64,000 nt of DNA from DTPU01 sp963827855 (GTDB taxonomy: Bacteria; Planctomycetota; Phycisphaerae; Sedimentisphaerales; Anaerobacaceae), in the NCBI GenBank assembly GCA_963827855.1, contig CAWHBY010000001.1, forward strand, positions 372,001-436,000, written 5' to 3'. The position numbers and the translations under genes are program-made. This document shows, piece by piece, positions 1 through 8,415 of the stretch; within the stretch, counting starts at the first letter, position 1, and the number at the start of each line of letters is the position of its first letter. The notes under the pieces are model-generated. The model had not been told where the DNA came from. It was given only the letters and a program-made list of their open reading frames with translations, and searched no databases.

Positions 1-192
1 CATCGTCTCCCGCAGGCACCTACGAAACAGTTGATAGGCATCGGGGTTTGGATAGCCCGTCGTCATCCTATGGAGGGAACTTCGTAGTTCGCTGTCCCGC
101 TCAGGCGGAGCTTTCCTACTGACCAGATGGACCTTCCCTTGGCCGCCTTGGCCAAGACCTCCAACAATCTCCCACTTCTTCAGGTAGTCCAT
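1..192 (-). CDS. Ser/Thr protein kinase, N-terminal fragment (runs off left edge)
   Basis: Translating the minus strand from the ATG at 192 gives 64 open codons to the window edge. Residues 7-25 (WEIVGGLGQGGQGKVHLV) form the first strand and Gly-rich loop of a Hanks-type kinase (G-x-G-x-x-G-x-V). A purine-rich AAGGGGAAG lies about 7 bases upstream of the ATG, which supports the start. No VAxK lysine appears by residue 64, so there is an unusually long insert between strands 2 and 3; residues 26-64 are charged and helical-looking. Only the N-terminus is visible, so substrate, membrane helix and sensor domains are unknown. The kinase call rests on the Gly loop alone. Confidence 0.6.
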   Translation of the reverse strand, partial: MDYLKKWEIVGGLGQGGQGKVHLVSRKAPPERDSELRSSLHRMTTGYPNPDAYQLFRRCLRETM

Positions 193-836
193 GCGTGCTT
201 CCCCTTCGAGCTTCCCTCTGGCCGCAAACGGTTGTTGCCCTTCCCGCTAGCCCTACAAACGGGCCGGGATGGCCATGCCCACGCTCCCATGTCGGTTCAG
301 GGTCGCCAAACCCATACGGACATATTGTAGCCAAGGCAACCTCCCGCTTAAAGGGCAAGAAGACAATCTCCACCAGTTCGCTATTGCCAACCCGGACCGG
401 ACCGCTCCATAGGGCCCCGCTGGGTTTAGCCCGGAATCTTTGTCCACACCCGGTCCCGTCAGACGCCTATAGGGTGGATGGGGACGGCTCGTGCAGAGAA
501 CCAGGTAGGAGCCTGTAGGCAAGGACGCCATTGACGGGGCGGGTGCGCAGGGCCATACTCCGAGGTCTCGCGTCCGCCCAGTCTTCTGGCAGGATGTCCG
601 GTCCGAGACTCTACCTGATGGTCTTCCTTGAGCGACAACAAGAGACATTCCCACCATAATACGTAGTTTCCACAATTGACACTTCACGTCAGAGGTTGGA
701 TACTGATTGTACAGACCCCAGGGAGGGGATCATCCGCCAAGACAGCTTGGGAGAGCTGCCTGTTGTTTTAGTGAATGAGGGACCACGATGGCAGCATTCA
801 ATTCAGAGAGTCTGTGAAAAGAGAGGTAGGGTCAAA
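193..836. other. Intergenic region between divergent genes, no supported gene
   Basis: About 640 bases separate the leftward kinase fragment from the rightward LamG gene. Several frames are open for 60-140 codons on both strands, but none has a good ribosome site plus a recognisable protein; they overlap each other and end inside the kinase start. The segment probably holds the divergent promoters. I could not pick out a convincing -35/-10 pair. Confidence 0.5.
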
Positions 837-2297
837 ATGAAGAGCGCAATCCGAGTGGTGTGCATAGCCGTAGCAGTCCTGGCGATGATGGGAGGTTCGG
901 TCCTGGGCGATCTCAATGATGGCTTGGAGGCGTACTACCCCTTCACCGGAGACGCCAGCGATGCTACAGGCAATGGACACGATGGGACGGTCATTGGGGC
1001 GACCCTCACAACTGACCGCTTCGGAAACCTCAACAGTGCCTATCTGTTTGACGGCACGGATGACTACGTCAGCGCTTCATACTCAGGAGCTTTCCAGCTA
1101 TCGACATTCACGTTGGCGGCCTGGATTCGGCCAACGAGAGATTTGTCACCTGGATTGAGTGGGGCAGTCATTGCGGCACGAGGCGAGGACTTCTTCAATG
1201 ACCATCTCTCCACATCGTTGCAGGTCATTGGTGAAGGTTGGGGGGAGAGCGGGACCGTCGTTAGCTATGAGGACAACTATGACGATGACCATTTGTATGC
1301 CACAGGGATCTTCCCTCAGCCTCAAGTGTGGACCCATGTGGCCGCTACAAGGTCATCCAGCGGAGAAGTCGCCATATACATCAACGGCAACGGGATCGGC
1401 CATTGGCTCAACGCTGCTTCTCCGGCTACAGTCACCCAGGCGCTGACAATAGGGGCTAGATGGTACAGTCCAACTGGCTCGGGACCCTACGAGTTGATAA
1501 GTTTCTTTCCCGGCGCAATTGACGATGTAGCAGTATATGGACGGGCTCTTTCTGCTAGTGAAGTGGCCGAGCTTTACGCCTATGTGCCTCCGAACAACCG
1601 GGCACCCTCTGCGGATGCGGGCGTGGACCAGATCGTAGAGCAGACCAGTGCTGACGGGGCCGAGGTACAACTGGATGGTTCATACTCCTCAGACCCGGAT
1701 GGTGATGCACTGACATATGAGTGGACCTGGGACGGCCAGACCGCCTCCGGCGCAACCCCGATCGTGACGCTTCCCCCCGGATGGACCACGGTTACGCTGA
1801 GTGTCTCCGATGGGAAGCTGACTGCCACAGATTCTGTGGACGTGCTTGTACAGGATACGACTGTTCCGTGCATCGAAAGCATCTCCGCTAGTCCAAGTGT
1901 GCTGTGGCCAGCTAACAAGAAGATGGTGAAGGTCAGGGTAGAGGTGATCGCAACGGACCTGTGCGACCCGGTACCTCTGTGCCGGATAGTCGATGTCACC
2001 AGCAATGAGTCCATAGCTGACCCTGGACCCTGCGTGAGAGACCCTGACTGGCAATACGCCAATGCCGCTTTGAGCGTTTGGCTGAAAGCGGACAGAAGTG
2101 GTAAAGGCACTGGCCGTGTGTACACCATATATGTCTTGTGTGCAGATGACTCAGGCAACGTGACCGAGGGAACCGTGGACGTGATGGTCCCGCATGACCA
2201 AGGAAACGGGAACCGTGGATGTGACGGTCGCGACGACCGGGGAAACGGGGATCATGAACGTGACGGTCGCGCCGGCCAGGGAACGCGGCACCGATAG
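837..2297 (+). CDS. Secreted LamG/PKD domain protein
   Basis: This is an exported protein of 486 residues. The ATG at 837 is preferred over the upstream in-frame start at 696 because it follows a GAGAGGTAGGG ribosome site and opens directly into a signal peptide (MKSAIRVVC..., hydrophobic core, VLGD). Residues about 26-220 are a LamG/concanavalin-like jelly roll (GLEAYYPF near the start, TFTLAAWI in the core). Residues about 225-320 are a PKD-like domain (DPDGDALTYEW). Residues about 320-450 are an Ig/HYR-like domain ending in the VPHDQG tail typical of such proteins. The C-terminal 35 residues are rich in G, D, N and R and come from imperfect DNA repeats. The expected role is glycan or surface binding; no catalytic residues are seen. 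It stands alone, followed by an in-frame PEP-CTERM-like relic and a hairpin. Confidence 0.85.
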   Translation: MKSAIRVVCIAVAVLAMMGGSVLGDLNDGLEAYYPFTGDASDATGNGHDGTVIGATLTTDRFGNLNSAYLFDGTDDYVSASYSGAFQLSTFTLAAWIRPTRDLSPGLSGAVIAARGEDFFNDHLSTSLQVIGEGWGESGTVVSYEDNYDDDHLYATGIFPQPQVWTHVAATRSSSGEVAIYINGNGIGHWLNAASPATVTQALTIGARWYSPTGSGPYELISFFPGAIDDVAVYGRALSASEVAELYAYVPPNNRAPSADAGVDQIVEQTSADGAEVQLDGSYSSDPDGDALTYEWTWDGQTASGATPIVTLPPGWTTVTLSVSDGKLTATDSVDVLVQDTTVPCIESISASPSVLWPANKKMVKVRVEVIATDLCDPVPLCRIVDVTSNESIADPGPCVRDPDWQYANAALSVWLKADRSGKGTGRVYTIYVLCADDSGNVTEGTVDVMVPHDQGNGNRGCDGRDDRGNGDHERDGRAGQGTRHR

Positions 2298-2429
2298 GCG
2301 AGAGGAAGGCCAGTGGCTACGACTCCCACCAGCCGTTTCCCATCCGGACAGCGGGTCCACACGTCGCTATACGCCATTCTTCCCGGCACCGGCCTTATCG
2401 GCTGGCTCCGCAGGCGCAGAACGCTGTAG
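2298..2429 (+). pseudogene. In-frame PEP-CTERM-like tail beyond the LamG stop
   Basis: Reading on in the same frame past the TAG at 2295-2297 gives 43 codons and a second TAG at 2427. The last residues are LYAILPGTGLIGWLRRRRTL, a short hydrophobic stretch followed by an Arg cluster. That is the layout of the membrane-plus-arginine end of a PEP-CTERM exosortase sorting signal. The usual Pro-Glu-Pro or VPxPG box is not intact. The likely reading is that the LamG protein once ended here and lost its anchor by a nonsense change. Read-through of the first TAG is an alternative. The hairpin at 2454 begins just after this second stop. Confidence 0.45.
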
Positions 2430-2453
2430 GCCTACTTGAGATTCCCGTTCTTC

Positions 2454-2490
2454 AAGGGCTGTGGGCTCCGGCTTGCAGCCCTTTCTATTC
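2454..2490 (+). terminator. Candidate terminator hairpin after the LamG gene
   Basis: AAGGGCTG at 2454-2461 pairs perfectly with CAGCCCTT at 2476-2483, with a 14-base loop, followed by TTCTATTC. It lies 25 bases after the second TAG (2427-2429) and 157 bases after the LamG stop. The poly-T tract is weak. Confidence 0.4.
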
Positions 2491-2683
2491 CACTGGAAGG
2501 ACTACGCCGCACCATAGGGTCGGCAGTCGAATTCACCCACCCGGTCCTTTGTGGTGTTGGCAGACTTCCCAGACAAACCGACGCGGTTCTCTTGGTATTT
2601 CCTGTCGCGCCGCCAGCTTTCGTGCTTGACCTGTAAGAAGGACCAGTGCTATATTCTGTTGGCAACAGGCGAAAGGGAATCAT

Positions 2684-3085
2684 ATGAGCCACTCCCCAGA
2701 AGACGAGTACAAGGAGCTGATGGAACTTCTCCGCCACTACGGCAATGTTCGATTTGCCACACTGACTCTTTTCTCCGCAGTGGTTGCTGGCCTACTCGCC
2801 ATCTCATACGGTTCGAGCACGAATGTGCCGAAGACGATCAAGCTATTTCTGGAGGTCGGCGGCCTAATTGCCACTATTGTGTTCTGGATCATGGAGGTTG
2901 TCGCCGCGTTAATTGGCAGACACTGCATGCGCCGAGCCGCCGAGTTGGAGGGACATCTGGGGTTCCGCATCCTTTCCACGATGCGTGGTGCTCCACGCTT
3001 TCACTGGCTTCCGACGACGTATGTTGTATCAGTGCTCTATCTCGCATCGCTCGGTTTCTGGGTTTACTCACTCACACAGCCCTGA
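2684..3085 (+). CDS. Small three-helix membrane protein, unknown function
   Basis: The product has 133 residues. The ATG at 2684 follows GCGAAAGGGAATC, an acceptable ribosome site. Hydrophobic segments at about 24-43, 55-78 and 112-130 predict three membrane helices, with a charged N-terminus (EDEYKELMELL) and a basic loop around residues 79-106. I do not recognise the family. The composition and the short HCMRR motif after helix 2 look like a real protein rather than a shadow. It is a single gene with no operon partner: the next 1.1 kb downstream is debris. Confidence 0.7.
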   Translation: MSHSPEDEYKELMELLRHYGNVRFATLTLFSAVVAGLLAISYGSSTNVPKTIKLFLEVGGLIATIVFWIMEVVAALIGRHCMRRAAELEGHLGFRILSTMRGAPRFHWLPTTYVVSVLYLASLGFWVYSLTQP

Positions 3086-3409
3086 ACATGACTCTAGGCC
3101 AATGATCATTGCCCAGTCAGGTGAGAGGTCCTCGGCATGCGGCCTGGCCGTCAGCCACAAGGACCGGATACCCGTGGAATCCCCCGGGCTACCCGTCACC
3201 GTAGATAACAGGGGGCCTGGCAGACCTGGAAGGCAGAAGGGGTCATCCATATAGGGTTCCTGTCAAAACAAAAATAGTCTCCTTGGCCACATTGTTTCCT
3301 CTCCTTTAGCGCAGGCAGAAGGGGTCAGGGCGAAATTAGTGATATTCAAGGTTGACGAGGCGTTCGACAGTGAAGAAGAGGTCAGGTTGCGGTATTTGCG
3401 ATCATCCGC

Positions 3410-3616
3410 TTGTATGCCCTGTGGCGTGTGCCTCCAGATCGGTCGAATTGGGCTAACATCCACCAGGCCCTCCAGACGGCTTCTATGGTGGAGAGCGTAA
3501 GGCTCACGTCGCACGCGCTGACGGTAACTCGAAAAGCGCAGCGGTGGACGGCTTGTGCGGTGATTGTCGCCTGCGCAACAGCAGGGGCGACGATCGCGAT
3601 GGCAATAGTCGCTTGA
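3410..3616 (+). CDS. Possible small C-terminal-anchored protein
   Basis: This 68-codon frame starts at TTG with no clear ribosome site and ends in a hydrophobic stretch of about 20 residues (CAVIVACATAGATIAMAIVA) directly before the stop. The preceding segment looks helical (HQALQTASMVESVRLTSHAL). It could be the 3' end of a decayed tail-anchored protein or a chance open frame. No family is recognised. Confidence 0.25.
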   Translation: MYALWRVPPDRSNWANIHQALQTASMVESVRLTSHALTVTRKAQRWTACAVIVACATAGATIAMAIVA

Positions 3617-3660
3617 TGTGCCTTGCCTTGATGCCGGGCCGCAGGGCGCCTCATACTTCA

Positions 3661-3918
3661 TGTCAGGAACGGGTCAGGCAACAAAGAACTTCTGGTTGAT
3701 CCAAAGCCGGATTCCGGACGCCACCCATTACTTCGTCCTTGTGTACGGGCTGGAGGAGCATGTGGCTAGTCCACGGTATTTCGTCCTCTCTTCGCCTGAA
3801 TTGATGAGGCGAAGGGAGGAATACAAACAATCCGTCTTCCGAAGAAAGCAATACCGCGACGACCTCGGTGGGGTCAAATGGTCCACGGCGTTTGATTACG
3901 AGGCTAAGGGCCTGCGTA
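3661..3918 (+). pseudogene. C-terminal fragment of an uncharacterised protein
   Basis: From the ATG at 3661 the frame reads about 85 residues that look like a genuine folded segment: THYFVLVYGLEE, then RYFVLSSPELM, then YRDDLGGVKWSTAFDYE. This alternation of beta strands ending in 'YFVLxS' and 'DDLGGxxW' resembles the C-terminal part of nuclease-like hypothetical proteins, as I recall them. The upstream catalytic half is absent, and after about residue 85 the frame becomes low-complexity Gly/Arg/Ser. I read it as a truncated gene. The family link is from memory and unverified. Confidence 0.35.
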
Positions 3919-4188
3919 GATCGGGGCGAGGACAGTCGCGGACCTGGGGATCGCTGGAAGCCCAGGCCACCCGCCGCGGTAGCCCGCAAGGCCCCGAGCC
4001 GGGCCTGAGCGGCCGACAATCCTGCACCTGGTGCGTTGGCACCCAGAGCCGGCCCGCCTGTGTGTGAAAGGCCTTGCATTCCGCATACACCGGGTCTACC
4101 ATGAACACAGCGACCTGCATCCAAGATGGCCACTGAGGGATAAGTCCGGCTTGTCAGACTGGCTCTTCCGCGAGGGAAGGAGTTCCGC

Positions 4189-5181
4189 ATGGCAGCCAAA
4201 AGTGCAGGAAGGCCTGAGCCCGCTCATGTACCGTGGGGGCCACACCGTCCACTGTCGAACGGTCCAACTGCCCCACGATCTCGCCGGTCCCTTGGCTTCA
4301 CGCTCATCGAGCTGCTGGTCGTGATCGCGGTGATCGCGCTCTTGGTCGCGATCCTGTTGCCCAGCCTAGCGAGGGCACGGGAGGCAGGTAGACGCGCTGC
4401 GTGCATGGCGAACCTCAGACAGATGCAGATCGGCTGGCAGACCTACGCGGACGACCACGATGGTTACATCGTCAATGGCCAGCCCTGGGATTGGACCGCA
4501 AACCACAATCCTGGGACGCCTTGGCTGCTTGGCGATGGCTATGCTCAGGCCGCCCAGACGCAGGCCCGCGCAGAGGCCATGATGCGCAAAGGCGCCTTGG
4601 CCCGATATGTGGGAGATGTGCGGGTATACCTGTGCCCTGCCCGGTACCACAGGACCTGGAACAGACCCTCCTACTACGGATGGGACTGGTTCAGCTCGTA
4701 TGGCATTGTAGCGCCCATGAACGTGTGGCCGCCTCAATACGCAGCCGACGAGGATCGCCGGATCAGGGCGTCCTACAATATTGGCAGGACCGTGTTGTTT
4801 GTGACCAGGACGTCTCAGCTTGTCGAGCCGGGCCCATCGTCCAGGATGGTGTTCCTGGATGATGGAAGCGGGTGGGGCTGGTGGGGCGCAGGCTCGGGCG
4901 CGGGATGGGGATGGGGCTGGGGCTGGTGGGGTGGCTACTACGGGTGGGGATCGCCCATCCACCACGCCAACGGGACGTGCATGTCGTTTGCGGATGGGCA
5001 CGTCGAGTACTGGAAGTGGCAGGACCCACGCACGATCGCCAACGCGAAGTCCTGGCTGGACTACTGGGATCAGTATGCGGCCGGAGGTTCACCTGCCTCG
5101 CCGAGCCTGACCCCCGGCCCGCCGGACAACCAGGACTACACCAGGCTGCACAAAGCGATCTGGGGCAAGGGGCCTCGGTGA
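4189..5181 (+). CDS. Pseudopilin-like protein with Gly/Trp-rich insert
   Basis: The product has 330 residues. The ATG at 4189 follows a GAAGGAG ribosome site. Residues 36-60 are a type IV prepilin N-terminus: cleavage after G36, F37 as first mature residue, E41 at position +5, then a hydrophobic helix. The 35-residue leader is long. The C-terminal half carries the HHANGT...FADGHV signature (about 258-272) of the DUF1559/'H-x-G' pseudopilin families common in planctomycetes. Residues 226-255 are almost only Gly and Trp with a few Tyr, Ser and Ala, inserted just before that signature. The role is unknown; such proteins are exported and processed by a prepilin peptidase. No secretion-system ATPase or peptidase gene is nearby. 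Confidence 0.85.
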   Translation: MAAKSAGRPEPAHVPWGPHRPLSNGPTAPRSRRSLGFTLIELLVVIAVIALLVAILLPSLARAREAGRRAACMANLRQMQIGWQTYADDHDGYIVNGQPWDWTANHNPGTPWLLGDGYAQAAQTQARAEAMMRKGALARYVGDVRVYLCPARYHRTWNRPSYYGWDWFSSYGIVAPMNVWPPQYAADEDRRIRASYNIGRTVLFVTRTSQLVEPGPSSRMVFLDDGSGWGWWGAGSGAGWGWGWGWWGGYYGWGSPIHHANGTCMSFADGHVEYWKWQDPRTIANAKSWLDYWDQYAAGGSPASPSLTPGPPDNQDYTRLHKAIWGKGPR

Positions 5182-5391
5182 AGGACACAGTCATGGTGAC
5201 CCATCGCAGATATGCCAGCGATGGCACGAACCTCTCCTTCGCGGTCTGGGAGACCGCTCGTGGCGCCAAGGGCGTCGCACCCGCGAGCGTCGCTGCGCTC
5301 CGTACCCGGGTTCACATCCCGGCCTGGGCGCGCACAGTGACTCCCTTCGCATGCCGACTCTGAGGCGCGCAACGCAACATCTCACTCTATC

Positions 5392-5481
5392 GGAGAGGCC
5401 GGGATTCGAACCCGGGGTAGAGGTATTCGCCCCTACGACGGTTTAGCAAACCGTTGCCTTCAGCCGCTCGGCCACCTCTCC
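5392..5481 (-). tRNA. tRNA-Ser(GCU)
   Basis: The minus strand folds as a 90-nt class II tRNA. The acceptor stem pairs GGAGAGG with CCTCTCC. The anticodon stem-loop ACGGTTT-GCT-AAACCGT places anticodon GCT at 5445-5447. A long variable arm follows, then the T-loop GGTTCGAATCC. The long variable arm fits serine. No CCA is encoded. The gene lies 100 bases downstream of the MetA-like gene on the same strand. Confidence 0.95.
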
Positions 5482-5535
5482 AAGGGCTTGTCCAAGTGTA
5501 TCCGGACAGCCTCTGTTTTGCAAGCACATTCAGCA

Positions 5536-5562
5536 GGGCAAGGCAGGCGTCCGCCTTGCCCC
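5536..5562 (-). terminator. Hairpin between MetA-like gene and tRNA
   Basis: GGCAAGGC and GCCTTGCC pair around an 8-base loop in the 19 bases after the stop of the leftward gene at 5582. There is no clear T-tract, so it may be only an RNA-stabilising hairpin. Confidence 0.3.
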
Positions 5563-5581
5563 GCAACCCTGTCAGATCAGG

Positions 5582-6496
5582 CTAGAAGTGATGGACCACA
5601 CGGGCGATGAACCGTTCGCCCTCCGGGCGGTACTTTGCGCTGGTCTCCCAATAGGCATTGAGGAACAGGTGGGTGTTCTGGGAGAAGCTCACCAGTGCAC
5701 CGGGCCCGATCCCAAGGACCTGCTCCCTGCCGAGCACGGACTGGCCGTTGACCTCGGAGTCCTCGATCTGCTTGAGGTAGTAGCCATTCACGCCCAGCCG
5801 GAACTGTTTGGGTACGAACTCGTAGGACGCGGCGAAGTTGGCGTGAAAGGCCTGGCCTGCCTGGCTGTCGTTTGCGCTGTAGCCGACGAACGGGTCGTTG
5901 TTCTTGCCGTTCCACAGATAGTGGACGCGCCAGGACGCCTCCAGTTTGGGGTAGAGGAAGAAGGTGCCTGCCCAGTACGGGTCAAAGGAGTAGAAGTTGC
6001 TGCCCGGATTGAGTGGCTTGTCATTGGCATACTTGCCCGTGGGGAAGATGGTCTGGAGCTCGATGCGGTGCACGAAGGCCGGGCCATTCTTGCCCATGAT
6101 GGGATCCCACTGAATGTACGGGCCAACCAGGATGTCCCCAATACCAGCGCCATTGTCCGGAACGGGGGTGCTGTCGAGGCTGGCGAACGGGACGATCAGG
6201 TCGATACCCCACTTGCCGCCCAGCAGCACGTTCTGATTGGACTGATAGATGAGTTGAGTCAGGCTCGCCCAGACGTCCACCTGGGGATTGTCGATGCCCA
6301 TGTTGGCCAGCTTGTCGGCACTGTAGAACTCCACGTATTGGGCGAAATACCATCCTGGCCCCGCAGGCGGTGCACCATCCAGGAAGCTGGTAAAGCCCAG
6401 GTTGACGGAGGGCTGGTCATAGGCTGCAGCCGGTACGGCCAACAGGCCGATGAGCATCAGGCCTGCAGCCAGAAGGGGAGAGTGCGAGTGCTTCAT
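5582..6496 (-). CDS. MetA/SphA-type outer-membrane beta-barrel protein
   Basis: The product has 304 residues. The ATG at 6496 is chosen because GGAGGCTCACC precedes it and a clean signal peptide follows (MKHSHSPLLAAG... ending VPAAAYDQP). The mature protein has alternating beta strands typical of a barrel and resembles the 'MetA-pathway of phenol degradation' family (SphA-like): PSVNLGFTSFLDGAPPAG near the start, GDILVGPYIQW mid-protein, ending in VVHHF with an aromatic last residue, as outer-membrane barrels do. Members are thought to be channels or transporters for hydrophobic compounds; the substrate cannot be told here. No catabolic gene is adjacent; the tRNA lies downstream. Confidence 0.75.
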   Translation of the reverse strand: MKHSHSPLLAAGLMLIGLLAVPAAAYDQPSVNLGFTSFLDGAPPAGPGWYFAQYVEFYSADKLANMGIDNPQVDVWASLTQLIYQSNQNVLLGGKWGIDLIVPFASLDSTPVPDNGAGIGDILVGPYIQWDPIMGKNGPAFVHRIELQTIFPTGKYANDKPLNPGSNFYSFDPYWAGTFFLYPKLEASWRVHYLWNGKNNDPFVGYSANDSQAGQAFHANFAASYEFVPKQFRLGVNGYYLKQIEDSEVNGQSVLGREQVLGIGPGALVSFSQNTHLFLNAYWETSAKYRPEGERFIARVVHHF

Positions 6497-6692
6497 GGTG
6501 AGCCTCCAGAAAGAAACCATCATACGGGTCAAGCGGCCAATCCGCCTTAGGAACGAATGTGAGGATTTTCCTCCGCCCCAAACACCGTGTCAATGATGAA
6601 TCCAAGATTCCGGTGACGGGCAACGCCGCTCGGATTCAGGGACCGGGCCTGTGACCATACAGGCTATGTCCCGTCCGGAAGCTCGAGTTTGA

Positions 6693-7817
6693 TCAGGGCC
6701 TGCACCGCATCGTCTGTGGCCTTGGAGCCGATGTCCCCTCCTGCATTCGCGCATACCACCACGCCAAAGTCCTTCTTGGCGCGAGCCAGATCACGGCGTA
6801 GAACATCGTGTTCGAGCCGCCGTGCGTCAGGACCATGCCGCCTCCCCAGGATCGCTGGAGGACCCGCCAGCCGCAGGCATAGTCCCCATCGCCGGCAGGG
6901 GTGTGCAGCCGAGCGAAGGTCTCTGGCCGAAGCAGCGAACCCCGACCTGCTGCACCTGCCAGGTGCCAGTGCGCATACCTGGCCAGGTCGCCGATCGTGC
7001 AGTGCACACCGCCGCCTGGGGCTATGGCAGCAGGGTTGTCACCGTGAAGGCCGGGCGAGACAGGCGTGAGAAGCCCTTCGCTGCTGACCTTGTGCCCCCA
7101 CGGCTGGTCGACCCGACCCGCGGTTCCTGCTGAGCCGAACCCGAGCGAGGCCATGGCCAGGGGGCTCGCCAACCGCCTCTGGACGACCTGCTCCCACGGC
7201 TGGCCCAGATTCACCTCTATTGCATGTCCGATAATGGCGTACCCTGCGTTGGAATAGGTGGTCTTCGACCCTGGTGGATCGGCGGGTCTCCAGTGGGTCA
7301 GCAGCTCTCGGGTGAGGTAGTCCCGCTGTTCGGCAGGCAGATGGCTGGCCCGCTGCCACACCCTGTCCCACAGGCCGTTGGCGTCCAGCTCATGGGGCGC
7401 CCCGCCACGGTGCGTGAGCAATTGTTCCAGCGTCACCTGCCGCCATTCGGCCTGCATCTGCGAGGCCAACTGAGGGAACATCCCAGCCAGGGTCGTGTCC
7501 CATCGCCACCGGTCTTCTTCAATCAGCATCGCGGCGATCGCTGCAGTCATAGACTTGGTGCACGACCCGATGTGCCACAGGTCATCCAGAGTCACAGGCT
7601 CGATCGATCCCTGCTTGCGCACACCTACAGCCCCGATTGTCACGGTCTTTCCTGCCTTGACGACAGCAGCGGCAATCGCAGGGGTATGATGTGCCTTGCG
7701 GATGGGTTCGAGCACAGCATCGAGGGACGCGGGCCCATTCGGTTCAGGCCCATCGCTGCCCGCGGCTGCGGTCGCAAGGATCAGAACCATCTGGACGATG
7801 GCAGTTGTCATCTTCAT
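6693..7817 (-). CDS. Serine hydrolase, class C beta-lactamase family, frameshifted near the 3' end
   Basis: The reading frame gives 374 residues from the ATG at 7817, which opens a signal peptide (MKMTTAIVQMVLILATAAAG). The penicillin-binding/esterase triad is present: S85-C-T-K88 (SxxK), Y188-S-N190 (YxN) and H332-G-G. The likely role is a periplasmic esterase, D-aminopeptidase-like enzyme or lactamase. After the WLA near residue 345 the frame reads low-sense sequence to 6693. In the -1 frame the family's expected ending appears (KKDFGVVVCANAGGD, then ELPDGT and a stop at 6664-6666). One base therefore seems to be missing near 6785. The intact gene would span 6664-7817 with about 385 residues. 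The catalytic part is unaffected. Confidence 0.75.
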   Translation of the reverse strand: MKMTTAIVQMVLILATAAAGSDGPEPNGPASLDAVLEPIRKAHHTPAIAAAVVKAGKTVTIGAVGVRKQGSIEPVTLDDLWHIGSCTKSMTAAIAAMLIEEDRWRWDTTLAGMFPQLASQMQAEWRQVTLEQLLTHRGGAPHELDANGLWDRVWQRASHLPAEQRDYLTRELLTHWRPADPPGSKTTYSNAGYAIIGHAIEVNLGQPWEQVVQRRLASPLAMASLGFGSAGTAGRVDQPWGHKVSSEGLLTPVSPGLHGDNPAAIAPGGGVHCTIGDLARYAHWHLAGAAGRGSLLRPETFARLHTPAGDGDYACGWRVLQRSWGGGMVLTHGGSNTMFYAVIWLAPRRTLAWWYARMQEGTSAPRPQTMRCRP

Positions 7818-7995
7818 AGTCTCGGCGTTGAGTATAGAAGCCCCTGCCAACCGGGCAAGTACAATCCCACCTTCAGGCAGGGCGAGCGCAAAGTCGGCCT
7901 GCCTCAAACAGACGTAGGTTCTCTGTCATCCGCCGCAGGCGGACAGACCGATGCAGTCGCGGGCGTGACTGGCCGGGAAGCGTTTTTGGTTTTTT

Positions 7996-8023
7996 GCCGC
8001 GAACCCCGCCAACTCCGCGAACG
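7996..8023 (+). repeat. Dispersed repeat, left copy of inverted pair
   Basis: GCCGCGAACCCCGCC followed by AACTCCGCGAACG. The reverse complement of 8416-8443 reads almost the same, with about two mismatches and TTTTGG just before it in both. The two copies face each other about 390 bases apart. Confidence 0.55.
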
Positions 8024-8415
8024 CTGGCGCAGGGTTGTGGTTGTTGGCATACCCATAGCTCCGCCGCCTGATCCACGGCTTCGCCGTGCCTTGGGACTGC
8101 GTCCCAAGGGCGGCCTCCGGAATGGGCCGCTTTTCCAGGCAAGCCTGGAACACGTCCCCTTCCTCGGCCTCGATCCTGCGGCTCAAGCTGCAGAGGAGCT
8201 GCCTTCTCCATAGTCTCAAGAAAGGATAGCACGCCGGGACCTCCGCACACAGACTGAGCCGTACGCATGCGAGCGAGCTGCTCTACGCGGGGCAAGCTCG
8301 CTTGCCCAAGCGGAGAGCAGCGAAGATCGCCCGGAAGGCGCAGCCTTCCGGTAGACGCGAAGCGTCGCGTACGGCGATGCCACGGCTAGGTCCAACCTGC
8401 CGAAGCGGCGACAGC

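Larger units (their letters stand above)
3086..4188. other. Gene-poor stretch with relics
   Basis: This 1.1 kb has no intact gene of any size. It holds a short open frame with a C-terminal hydrophobic helix (3410-3616), the C-terminal fragment of an uncharacterised protein (3661-3918) and a 15-base direct repeat AGGCAGAAGGGGTCA at 3231-3245 and 3313-3327. The mixture suggests a site of past insertion and deletion. Confidence 0.55.

Noticed and set aside
253..687. 144-codon minus-strand frame upstream of the kinase fragment
   Set aside because: It uses a poor start and its composition is typical of a GC shadow; it overlaps other equally open frames.
2194..2439. Alternative frame with repeats ETGTVDVTV at the end of the LamG gene
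   Set aside because: The main frame carries the VPHDQG tail expected for this protein type, so no frameshift is needed to explain the repeats.
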